Assembly: GCA_036496425.1 (NCBI GenBank)
Contig: DASXLG010000367.1
Coordinates: forward strand, 1-64,000
Length of the DNA: 64,000 nucleotides
DNA from: Terriglobia bacterium
GTDB lineage: Bacteria; Acidobacteriota; Terriglobia; 20CM-2-55-15
Direction of reading: 5' to 3'
Part shown: piece after piece, positions 27,034-34,794 of the stretch
How positions within the stretch are numbered: the stretch's first letter is position 1
How the letters are laid out: each line of letters opens with the position of its first letter
The notes under the pieces: model-generated
Told to the model about the DNA's origin: nothing
The model's input: the letters and a program-made list of their open reading frames with translations, nothing else
Database searches by the model: none
Translations under genes and position numbers: made by a program

Positions 27034-28350
27034 GTTTCCCGTTACTTTGACATCGCCGATCCGATACTGATCGTTCTCTTCGATCTTGATCGTGATGAAA
27101 TATTGATTCTCCAACCTCCGGCCGACCTGGACTCTTTTTACTTCGACAACCGGATCGGGGAGGTTGACGCGGATGTAACCGTGGTCGGCGTAGAGTATCT
27201 TTATCCTGGTCACATCATCCTGCAGCTTCAAATCAGGGGTATCTTTTCCCACCAGCACACTGGAATTGCTCCCTTCCTTGATCAGTTTCATCGCGCCTTT
27301 GATCTGGGCAGCAGTGAAGACATGATTCCCCTGGATATTGATCTTTTGGATTTTGACCTTGGGGGTAACCGTTACCGGTGTCTGTGAGACGTTCTGTGGA
27401 TATGCAGCCGCTGCCACGTATACGAGAGGCGTTCCCAATGCCAGAATCGCTATGATGCTGAAGAGAGTGACTCCGCGCGAACATTTCGTTCCATCCAGAA
27501 TGCGTTGGATGCGATCCTTCTGCCGGCCGTATCGCGCCATCGGAACGCCCTGTAAGCCGGCTCTGCGCACTCCCCGCTGCATGAAGTCCAGCAACATTTC
27601 AGCGTACGCGGCGCGCTCAGGCATTGCAGCGATGGCCGCATCGTCGCTCGCTTCTTCTGCCACCTGTACGATACGCCGGTGAAGGAGCCAGCTCAGGGGG
27701 TCGTGCCACAGCAGAGCCCGATGAATCGCCGAGACGAACTGTACTGCCGGATCGCGGCGACGGACGTGGGAGCACTCATGCGCCAGTACGGCATTGACCT
27801 TTGCGGCGTCCCATTGACGCCAATCGCAAGGAAGCACGACTGCGGGCCGCGAGATCCCGAGTGTCACTGGAGCAGTAATGTCTTCTGATTCACGAACCTC
27901 AATTCCTTCCAGCGCACGATCGGTTGCGCGGCTGTTGCGCAGCAAGTGGATACTGATCGCTATACCTACGCCCAGCCGCAGCATGAGCACCAAAACGCCA
28001 ACGACGTATATCAACAGAGCCGCGCGACCCCAGTTAAGGCGCCCGAATATGCCCCAATTGCGCTGATCCATCCCCATGTCCGCCTGAGGACCTGCAAGCG
28101 ATGCCACTGCCGGACCATCCTGAAGGGCGACCGGTTTTTCAAAACGAGTTGTCATCGACGTCGCGAAGGGAATGCCCGGCAGCACTGCGCCGAGCAGCGG
28201 AATTGCCAGCGATGCGCTCAGTATTACTGTCCAGGCGGCCCAGCGGATCGCGGGGTCCTTTACTCGCGCCGCCAGAAGCAACAGTGCCCCACTCAGGATC
28301 AGAATCGAGGAACGTAACGGCCATTCCACTAAAAAGCTCATGGCTGTCAT
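26950..28350 (-). CDS. M56 (BlaR1-like) membrane peptidase fused to POTRA domain, frameshifted
   Basis: 466 residues as read. The N-terminal ~320 residues form a BlaR1/MecR1-type M56 metallopeptidase with several membrane helices (about 10-25, 38-60, 108-135, 295-318) and the zinc motif NAVLAHECSHVRRRDP. After the last helix comes a BamA-like POTRA domain (VKIQKINIQGNHVFTAAQIK ... YADHGYIRVNLPDP) and the start of a second. The final ~20 residues (RETNSSQPTKSDVYS...) are out-of-frame sequence. An 8-bp tandem duplication (27026-27041) causes this, and removing one copy restores the POTRA reading frame. Its ATG overlaps the stop of a BlaI-like tail, so it was the sensor of a BlaI/BlaR-type pair. 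Confidence 0.75.
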   Translation of the reverse strand: MTAMSFLVEWPLRSSILILSGALLLLAARVKDPAIRWAAWTVILSASLAIPLLGAVLPGIPFATSMTTRFEKPVALQDGPAVASLAGPQADMGMDQRNWGIFGRLNWGRAALLIYVVGVLVLMLRLGVGIAISIHLLRNSRATDRALEGIEVRESEDITAPVTLGISRPAVVLPCDWRQWDAAKVNAVLAHECSHVRRRDPAVQFVSAIHRALLWHDPLSWLLHRRIVQVAEEASDDAAIAAMPERAAYAEMLLDFMQRGVRRAGLQGVPMARYGRQKDRIQRILDGTKCSRGVTLFSIIAILALGTPLVYVAAAAYPQNVSQTPVTVTPKVKIQKINIQGNHVFTAAQIKGAMKLIKEGSNSSVLVGKDTPDLKLQDDVTRIKILYADHGYIRVNLPDPVVEVKRVQVGRRLENQYFITIKIEENDQYRIGDVKVTGNRETNSSQPTKSDVYSAWFPARSTTRRC

Positions 28351-28499
28351 ATTTTCTTTTCCTTTCGCGAGGCAATCTTCGCCGCCAGTCGTTGCAACTG
28401 TTTCGGCTCCAGCAGTTGGTTATCCACCAATCCGACCAGCAACTCTTCCACGGATCCGGCCGACCGCCTGATCGCCGCCGCGGCCGACCGCCACAACAT
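28347..28499 (-). pseudogene. C-terminal remnant of a BlaI/MecI-family repressor
   Basis: The frame ending TGA at 28347 reads GSVEELLVGLVDNQLLEPKQ then LQRLAAKIASRKEKK. This matches the C-terminal dimerisation helix of BlaI/CopY-type winged-helix repressors, which normally sit immediately upstream of M56 sensor genes. It overlaps the M56 start by ATGA, as expected for the pair. The DNA-binding winged helix is missing; upstream sequence is unrelated or degraded. Only 49 codons remain from the nearest ATG. Confidence 0.65.
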
Positions 28500-28697
28500 T
28501 GAGCTTTGGCAAAGCTGAAAGGTTTTCCGTAACGGTACTTTCGGGCGCTGCCGCTTTGACCGGCGCCTGAACGATCTATCGCCCGGTGCGGGTACAGGGC
28601 CGGCTCCTGCGAAGCGCCGGGAAAGGCTCGGTCAGATGCAGGCCGTAACCGAGGCACGCGAATGTCATGATGAACATACTGTGTGATATCGAGGTAA
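28500..28697. other. Degraded non-coding stretch
   Basis: I see no convincing gene here. On the minus strand, the frame running from about 28571 through the repressor remnant reads KAAAPESTVTENLSALPKLN, which could be the remains of another protein, but it has stops on both sides. No repeat of the other families was found. It looks like the scar of a deletion between the repressor and the HEPN gene. Confidence 0.4.
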
Positions 28698-29081
28698 CTA
28701 CGGCCGTTGAAGTCGAGCCAGAAGGGATTGCAATGCCGACAGGTGGCTATCACGCACGCGAACAGAAATCTCGTTGGCTTCGGACTCGTCGTAGACGTGT
28801 GTCGAGGTGTTCCGGTCCTCCAGCATCTTGAGAAACCCGGATTCGCTGACGGTCTCGATCAGTCCCTGCTTGAACGCAGCCTTCAGAACGCCCTTGGGTG
28901 ACGAGACAACAATCCCCTCGTTTTCTGCGAGGTACACCCGCAGCGCTTTCCATGCCAGCTCAAAGGTGAATTCAAAGCGTTGAAGGATGGCGTCCGACCG
29001 GATTGGCGACTCGGGCGCGTTGATGGCTTCGCCGAGACGCCCGGCCGCTTTGGAGAACTTCGATATTGCGAGATCAGACTT
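28698..29081 (-). CDS. HI0074-type HEPN/nucleotidyltransferase-partner protein, no canonical start codon
   Basis: The open frame (about 125 codons) reads DLAISKFSKAAGRLGEAI, RSDAILQRFEFTFELAWKAL, RVYLAENEGIVVSSPKGVLK, then MLEDRNTSTHVYDE. This is the HI0074/HepT-like fold. RNTSTH fits the HEPN R-x4-H motif, the ribonuclease centre of HEPN toxins. It follows the MNT gene with overlapping reading frames, as in MNT/HEPN (HepT-MntA) toxin-antitoxin pairs. No ATG, GTG or TTG occurs in this frame before the GTG at 28937, which would remove the N-terminal helices. It is therefore inactivated, read from a rare start, or made by coupled translation from the MNT gene. Confidence 0.72.
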   Translation of the reverse strand, partial: KSDLAISKFSKAAGRLGEAINAPESPIRSDAILQRFEFTFELAWKALRVYLAENEGIVVSSPKGVLKAAFKQGLIETVSESGFLKMLEDRNTSTHVYDESEANEISVRVRDSHLSALQSLLARLQRP

Positions 29082-29388
29082 TTCGCTCGTAAACGACCTT
29101 TCCCGTATTCAGGATGAGATTCCGTAAGCCGGGTTCGACGTCCGGCAAGTAAACGATATCGACGCTGTAAAGACCCACAGAATCATTGACCGCTTCGCGG
29201 ATACGGTATGCCTTGTCGGGCGGCTTGGGCGCGTCGACAGCAAGATCGAAATCCGAGCCCGGCCTATGCGTGCCCTCAGCCCGCGATCCGAACAGGAGGA
29301 TCCGCCGCGGATCGATTTCGTGTTTCAGTATCGATACAGCAATCTGCAGCACTTCGTCTTCTCTCTCGGACATCTCAACGGCAGGCAT
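29074..29388 (-). CDS. Minimal nucleotidyltransferase (MNT), antitoxin-type
   Basis: A 104-residue MNT-family protein with the signature LLFGSRAEGTHRPGSDFDLA (GSx-x10-DxD) and a third acidic strand in YSVDIVYLPD. Such proteins pair with HEPN proteins; in the HepT/MntA type the MNT AMPylates the toxin next to its active site. Start chosen at MPAVEMSERED (29388) with GGAG upstream; Met at 29373 is the alternative. The stop overlaps the following HEPN-like reading frame. A toxin-antitoxin role is inference from family and pairing. Confidence 0.82.
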   Translation of the reverse strand: MPAVEMSEREDEVLQIAVSILKHEIDPRRILLFGSRAEGTHRPGSDFDLAVDAPKPPDKAYRIREAVNDSVGLYSVDIVYLPDVEPGLRNLILNTGKVVYERKV

Positions 29389-29535
29389 GACGGGTCTTCT
29401 CCGCAATCCATCTACAGTCTGGCTCAGCCCTGAACCTCAGGCAAGCGGACTTTCGGGAAATACAACGCAATCCCTGATATTTTTGACTACGGGAAAGGGC
29501 GGTGGCAATTACTACGCTACCCATGGAAAAGCGAA

Positions 29536-29758
29536 ATGCCGATTGATTTGGACGCTGACCTTCTTCGCAGGGTCCAAAAGATTCTCAAGGAATATGCGCC
29601 GGCCTGTGAATATGGGCTTTCGTTCGCGAGTTCGAAAAAGCTCGAAACCATTCGCGGACCTCGATCTTGCAATCATTTCTCCGGAGGGAATGCCGCCCCG
29701 GCAACTTGCCGTACTGAGCATGGCGAGGCGGTTTTTTCGGGAAATGGGGGGACAGTGA
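29536..29758 (+). pseudogene. Second nucleotidyltransferase gene, frameshifted and truncated
   Basis: The first frame gives MPIDLDADLLRRVQKILKEY-APACE. The continuation is in another frame: RSRVRKSSKPFADLDLAIIS PEGMPPRQLAVLSMA. Together they form the start of an MNT protein (expected ...VWAFGSRVR..S.PFADLDLAI). Adding one G after GAA and one G in TTTCG restores the GSR motif, so two 1-nt losses are needed. The gene stops at a TGA inside a CTGTCCCC-type palindrome and lacks its C-terminal half and any HEPN partner. Confidence 0.7.
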
Positions 29759-29778
29759 GCAATTCTGGAAATTGCTCA
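29747..29778. repeat. CTGTCCCC palindrome (REP-like), copy 2, partial
   Basis: GGGGACAGTGAGCAATTCTG followed by GAAATTGCTCA: the left end and inner hairpin (TGAGCAATT / AATTGCTCA) of the same palindrome as 26747-26797, without the right CTGTCCCC arm. It truncates the nucleotidyltransferase pseudogene. Confidence 0.65.
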
Positions 29779-29822
29779 TTTGCAGTTAAACTGTTCGAGG
29801 CCAATTCGATGGGGGCAATTGC

Positions 29823-30870
29823 GTGGAGTTTTTCGTTAGAAGATATTTCTTCCTGGTTATCGGCCTATCCGTCGTAGGTCTCATATCTTGTACTGCGCGT
29901 AGCGAGACTCGGACACCACCATCGAAGCCGGGTATTTCGTTCTGGTATTGGCATGACGTCGATTTAACACCGGAATCCGGCAGCCTGTCGCTCGATGTCC
30001 CTCTCGACGCCGACTACTTTTATGCGGGGCGCATTGAGCAAGACACCCCCGTCGAGATGGTATGTCGGCCGCAACATTCCCGCGCAGCAACCCGGCAGCG
30101 TTGTCAATCTGTCTGCGAGTCAGCCGGACGATATTCGGCCCATTGCTGCAAGGATTGATAGTAATGTCTGGCGTGGGCGGTTCAATAAGTACGCGAAGCG
30201 GTATCGTATCGGAATCTCCACATTTGGCCGCTCCGCCGTCGTTTCTCAGGGCAGCCTCATGGTTTATGGCGACCTGGTTCCGCTGACCGTGGCAAACAAC
30301 TCTGCCTTTTCGCTGCAGCCCTCCCGGACGCCCGCTGGTGAGCTTCTTCTCAAGTACCGCGCAAACCGCAGCGTGAGTATCTCCTATACAACGTTTCAGG
30401 AGGGTGATCTCATCGAATTTGTGATCCCGACAGCGGAATCCGTACGGGATGCCTACAGCAGTGCGAAATCCCTGGGCGGCAACTTCGCTGGAGTCATTTT
30501 CTTCCGCTGGCCGATACCGGACCGTGAGATTTCTTTGAGTCCGAAAGAGGTGCTCGAAGCGATTGGAGCGTCTCAAGTGAAGGCAGGTCCACCACGGGTG
30601 GCGGCAAGGGATGGCGGCTGTGTCGCTGTACAGTGCGCGGATGTGTCGGTGGTGAACATCGATCGGCAGTCCAACACCCGTCATCGGTACAAAATAACGA
30701 GTTCGATTCCGCTGGAGTACTTCTTGCCGGAAGCGGGAGCCGGTGCTCGCCCGTCGGGTTCCGACGCGCTGGAACTTGTTCTCCCACCTTTTCCAGGTAC
30801 GGATCATGTTGACCTTGGCCGCGTCGTCACTGCTGGACCGTCCGTCTTTTCTGTTGAGAAGGAGAACTGA
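29823..30870 (+). pseudogene. DUF3142-like lipoprotein, frameshifted
   Basis: From GTG at 29823 the frame encodes a lipoprotein signal (VIGLSVVGLISC, lipobox LISC) and ISFWYWHDVDLTP ... DADYFYAGRIEQDT. The protein continues in the +1 frame as SRWYVGRNIPAQQPGSVVNL ... YRIGISTFGRSAVVSQGS ... NFAGVIFFRWPIPDREISLS. Removing one C from the CCCCC run at 30046-30050 joins the frames into about 348 residues. The C-terminal half resembles DUF3142 proteins. The central (beta/alpha)-barrel part of that family appears shortened. The change could be real or a sequencing error in a homopolymer. The next gene follows at once and is intact. Confidence 0.6.
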
Positions 30871-30872
30871 GG

Positions 30873-32780
30873 GTGAGACGAATACCCTTTGCCCTGTTGC
30901 TGCTGCTGAGCGCGGTGGTCGTTCTGGAAAGCTGCGCCTTCGACGATACTCTTCGCGAATATCTCAATCGTCACTTCTGGTTGCAGTTCAGCAGGCACTC
31001 CGTTCCCTTCGAACGAAAAAATGTGCGGCGCGCCTCCACACCTTATGCGGGAATGGATGCCGATCATCCCGGTAATGACAGGCTGGTTGCGCTGCGCAGG
31101 GCATACGAGGATATTTCGGATATCGATGGCGGGGAGTATTACGGAGGGTTCGGCAGTCCTTCGCGAGTGGAACGGCTAACAGCAATCAGTGGGGCGAGGA
31201 AGGCATTGGAAGCGGCTTCCGCGGATACCCGACTGACGGCTCCACAAAAAGAGGAAGTCGCTCTGGTTGCCGCGAAGATCGATATGCGGCAGGCGGAACT
31301 TAATGCAAATGACCCGCAAGGTCTCCGCGGCTCGCGCCAGAAGTTTCAGTCGTTTGTCCGCTCCGCACGGAGCCGCGCGTTTGCCAGTGAAGCCCGCGGG
31401 TGGATTGGTCATGTCGATTGGCTGCTTGGGGATCGGACTGCGGCGGGAAAGATCTATCTTGATGAACTGAACCGTGACGGCTCGAATCTAAGCCGGGAAA
31501 CGATCTTGAATTCACTACAGCTCGTTTACGGTTACGACGGCGGAGCGGACCTGAGATCCCATATCGCCGATTATTTTGACACGGCGGCCCACGCGGCATT
31601 TGCGATACAACTCGTATCAAATCCTCATACAAAGAACAGGACGCCCGATGAGTTGAAGGCGGATACCGAGGCTTACAATGCCATTATGGAACTGGCGGAC
31701 AAGCATAGAAACCTGTTCGATTCCCCATCCAGACCGGAGGCCTTAACGCTGCTTTTGATGCGAACCGCATTGCGGATGGGCGACCCGCAAAGCGCCCGGA
31801 ACGTCGCCGGAATGCTGCCGGCGGATTCCAGCCTTTTCGAAGATGTCGATCTGAATTGGATGGAGGCATCCGCGTATTTCATTTTGCATGACTATCAGGA
31901 GGCAGAAAAACCCCTGCAAAAGATGTTTATGTCCCGACGAGCGTCGGCCGACGATAAAGCTGCCGCCGCGTACGGATTGGTCGGAGTGTACGAAAAGGTG
32001 AATAACCCGGTTGAGCAACTTCACTTTGCTCTGTGGTTGCAGGCACAACGGGACGGACCTCCAAGCGCACGATCTGTATCAATCCCGACCCGCGTTGAGG
32101 ATCGCACACTTTACCTGGCATTTTCTGGGTGGGATCTGGCAGCGCTTCTGGACTATCAACTTCCTGTCGATGTTTTGGTTGAGTTTATAAATCGGTACCG
32201 GGACCTGCCGCGGTTGGAACTCGTTCGATATGCCGTCGCCGTCCGGAAGGCTCGCGAAGATCGGTATGAGGAAGCTGCTGCGGCTTATGCCGCCATTGGT
32301 GCATCCGGCCGTGCCGCCCGCATGCGCCAGGTGGCTGCTTTATTCGATCAGACTAAAGATGCCGGATTCACTAACCAGCAACGTATGGAGGCCGAGTATC
32401 GATTCGCCGAGTTTCTGGATAACAATTCCGAACGCGTTTATTTCAACAACAGGCTCTGGGACCACTTTCAGAATGATGCATTGATTGCAGACTCAGACAG
32501 CCGGCTTACGCGCGAAGAGCGTGATGCATTTACGTCAGGCGAGCGGGAGTTGCGCGATCTGCAAGAGGAACGCTGGCGCGCTTATCTCGTACTGAATCGG
32601 ATCGTGGAAGAGAGCGGCCGGAATCCCCTTGGGCGCAAAGCCGCTCAATTAGCTATCCGTTGCCTCAGGGGAATCGCCACTCGACGTTTCGGCCGCGAGC
32701 AGGAAATCGCCCAGGCGGATATTCGCCTCTCCAATTGGTTGAAACAGTTGAGCCGTCCCCCTCAACGAGGGCGAATCTAG
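30873..32780 (+). CDS. Large helical-repeat (TPR/SEL1-like) lipoprotein
   Basis: 635 residues beginning (GTG) MRRIPFALLLLLSAVVVLESC, a lipoprotein signal with lipobox LESC. The rest is alpha-helical with repeated pairs of helices rich in Ala, Leu, Tyr and Arg (for example EAYNAIMELADKHRNLF, AEKPLQKMFMSRRASADDKA, ARMRQVAALFDQ), as in TPR-like solenoids. No catalytic motif seen. GGAG lies nine bases upstream of the GTG. It directly follows the DUF3142-like lipoprotein with two bases between, so they are probably one operon, and both are predicted to sit in the periplasm. Function unknown. Its stop codon shares the CTAG with the convergent methyltransferase gene. Confidence 0.72.
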   Translation: MRRIPFALLLLLSAVVVLESCAFDDTLREYLNRHFWLQFSRHSVPFERKNVRRASTPYAGMDADHPGNDRLVALRRAYEDISDIDGGEYYGGFGSPSRVERLTAISGARKALEAASADTRLTAPQKEEVALVAAKIDMRQAELNANDPQGLRGSRQKFQSFVRSARSRAFASEARGWIGHVDWLLGDRTAAGKIYLDELNRDGSNLSRETILNSLQLVYGYDGGADLRSHIADYFDTAAHAAFAIQLVSNPHTKNRTPDELKADTEAYNAIMELADKHRNLFDSPSRPEALTLLLMRTALRMGDPQSARNVAGMLPADSSLFEDVDLNWMEASAYFILHDYQEAEKPLQKMFMSRRASADDKAAAAYGLVGVYEKVNNPVEQLHFALWLQAQRDGPPSARSVSIPTRVEDRTLYLAFSGWDLAALLDYQLPVDVLVEFINRYRDLPRLELVRYAVAVRKAREDRYEEAAAAYAAIGASGRAARMRQVAALFDQTKDAGFTNQQRMEAEYRFAEFLDNNSERVYFNNRLWDHFQNDALIADSDSRLTREERDAFTSGERELRDLQEERWRAYLVLNRIVEESGRNPLGRKAAQLAIRCLRGIATRRFGREQEIAQADIRLSNWLKQLSRPPQRGRI

Positions 32781-33625
32781 CCACAACGAACGATCACGTC
32801 GTGATCGTTCGTACATATCATCTGTTCGAGAGTGAAACCACAGGAACGAAGAATGGCGGCCGCTCCATCGATGTTCGGAACGAACCAGCAACTTCCGTCG
32901 CCGTTCAATGCGCCTTCCACGAAATGCAGGGACGGGACTTGACCGTCGGACATCATAGGTGAATTGAGTTCAAGATTCCTTGCTGCGCGTCGTCTTTCTG
33001 TTAGTTTTCGTTGATGATGTCCGGTTGTGATCGTCTGGAAGATCATCGTTTTCGAACAGACAGCACGGGCAGCTTCCAGCGCAACCAGCGGGTGTCGAAG
33101 GTGATAGAACAAGCCCATGAATAACACGATGTCAAACTTCCTTCCGAGAGTGGCGACATCGTAAGCAGACAAGCTGCGGAAATCGACATCCAATCCCAAT
33201 GTATCCGCGGCGAACCGAGCCTGCTCGATTGCTTGCGGTTGTTCTCCCATATCCAGGCCAAGGACGTACCCTGCGCCGAGTTCCTTCAATTTCAGCGAGA
33301 AGAAGCCGGAGCTGCAGGCAATATCCAAACAGGATTTTCCCTTAACGTCCGGCAACAGGGTCTCGACAAGTCTCCATCGTGCGAGCGGATACTCAATGCC
33401 TGGTTGTGCACCTGAAGGATTGGTCCACACTCCGGAAGCAATTTCGTAGTTGTGAAACCAGGGTTTGAGTTCTTCTATTTTCTGGATGATTCTGCGGAGA
33501 TCACCCTCTGAGACTCTCTGTGCTGAGTTCAAATGGCAGCCATGGACAGGCTCGATTTTCTTCGGCAGAGTCTCCGAGATCAGAGACTTAAACCAATGTT
33601 TAAGCTTCACCGCCGCAATTTGCAT
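32777..33625 (-). CDS. SAM-dependent methyltransferase, CmoB/DUF1698-like
   Basis: A 282-residue class I methyltransferase: motif I is LDIACSSGFFSLKLKELGA with the acidic GLDMGEQPQA; motif IV/post-motif is DIVLFMGLFYHLRHPLVALE, which is characteristic of the CmoB/DUF1698 group. It lacks the full N-terminal region of true CmoB. It most resembles stand-alone DUF1698-type methyltransferases (TIGR04290-like) often found near glycan biosynthesis genes. Substrate unknown. The C-terminus NDHDVIVRCG is complete. Convergent with the lipoprotein gene; the stops overlap in one CTAG. Confidence 0.75.
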   Translation of the reverse strand: MQIAAVKLKHWFKSLISETLPKKIEPVHGCHLNSAQRVSEGDLRRIIQKIEELKPWFHNYEIASGVWTNPSGAQPGIEYPLARWRLVETLLPDVKGKSCLDIACSSGFFSLKLKELGAGYVLGLDMGEQPQAIEQARFAADTLGLDVDFRSLSAYDVATLGRKFDIVLFMGLFYHLRHPLVALEAARAVCSKTMIFQTITTGHHQRKLTERRRAARNLELNSPMMSDGQVPSLHFVEGALNGDGSCWFVPNIDGAAAILRSCGFTLEQMICTNDHDVIVRCG

Positions 33626-33800
33626 AGTAGAGTTCGATTATTCCATTAAAATACGCAAGAAGCTCTATTGATTGTAAAGGAATCAGCAAGCGTCGCTGTT
33701 CGGATTCCAAGAGCTTAAAGGCACGAGATAGCCCGGATTATCGACGATGCGTACCGGTCGGCCATGGTCCGCGCCTGCACTGTGTTACCTTGACTCCGAT

Positions 33801-34706
33801 ATGAGGCCGGCCAGTAAGGCGCTCCTGCAGATTCATTTCTGTGTTTTCCTCTGGGGTTTCACCGCAATTCTGGGTAAAGCCATCACGTTGTCGGCGTTGC
33901 CGCTGGTCTGGTGGCGGATGCTGATTGTTACAGCGGCTTTGGTGATCGTACCGGGATTCTGGCGGGGACTGGCGAAGCTCTCTGGACATTCGGTGGCGGT
34001 ATATCTGGGAATCGGTCTGGTTGTGGCGATGCACTGGCTGACGTTCTACGGTTCGATCAAGCTGTCGAATGCCTCCGTCGCGGCGACCTGCATGGCATTC
34101 ACGTCCGTGTTCATTGCATTCTTCGAGCCTTTCATGATCCGGCGGCCATTCGATGTGAGGGAGATATTCTTCGGTCTCGCCATCATTCCCGGCGTCGCGT
34201 TACTGGTGGGCGGCACACCGGCACATATGAGGACCGGCCTGGCTGTGGGCGTGCTTTCGGCTTTCCTCGCCGCCATGTTCGGTATCCTGAACAAGCTCTT
34301 CATTCATCGCGGGGCGGCGCTGACTATTACCGGGTTGGAAATGGCTGCCGGCGCCATTTGCTTTGCGATCATCGCGCCGATTCTCCCTGCAGCGTCGGTT
34401 TTCGTTGTGCCGACCCGTCACGACGCAGTGCTGCTCTTGACGCTTGCTCTGGCTTGCACGCTCGCGCCATTCGCGTTATCGCTGGTTGCTCTCCGTCATA
34501 TCTCGGCCTTCACGACCGCACTCGCTCTCAACATGGAGCCGGTGTACGCGATCGTGCTGGCGATCCTGATATTCCGGGAGGAACAACAATTGACGCCGGG
34601 ATTTTATTTAGGCGTCGTCGTTGTTCTCGCCGTTGTTTTCGCTCACTCGGTCGTGAGTTCCCGCGGCGAAAGATCCCCTGTGGGCATCACCCCGAACCTC
34701 CAGTAA
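33801..34706 (+). CDS. DMT-superfamily (EamA) transporter
   Basis: A 301-residue membrane protein with about ten hydrophobic segments in two EamA halves (about 8-140 and 155-285). Typical features are the first-helix FLWGFTAILGK, WWRMLIV, NASVAATCMAFTSVFIAFFE and the second-half ALALNMEPVYAIVLAILIFREE. Members export or import small metabolites such as amino acids; substrate cannot be told. Start taken at MRPASKALLQ (33801); an upstream Met 18 codons earlier is also open. It stands alone between two unrelated genes; 175 bases upstream carry no recognised signal. Confidence 0.85.
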   Translation: MRPASKALLQIHFCVFLWGFTAILGKAITLSALPLVWWRMLIVTAALVIVPGFWRGLAKLSGHSVAVYLGIGLVVAMHWLTFYGSIKLSNASVAATCMAFTSVFIAFFEPFMIRRPFDVREIFFGLAIIPGVALLVGGTPAHMRTGLAVGVLSAFLAAMFGILNKLFIHRGAALTITGLEMAAGAICFAIIAPILPAASVFVVPTRHDAVLLLTLALACTLAPFALSLVALRHISAFTTALALNMEPVYAIVLAILIFREEQQLTPGFYLGVVVVLAVVFAHSVVSSRGERSPVGITPNLQ

Positions 34707-34794
34707 GTTGATAGATCCGGACATCGGGCGCGTTGTGTCTTCAACAAGTTAAAGATGGCATTGGTATTGCCCCAGCCCTGGACTGGAGGTCCCG

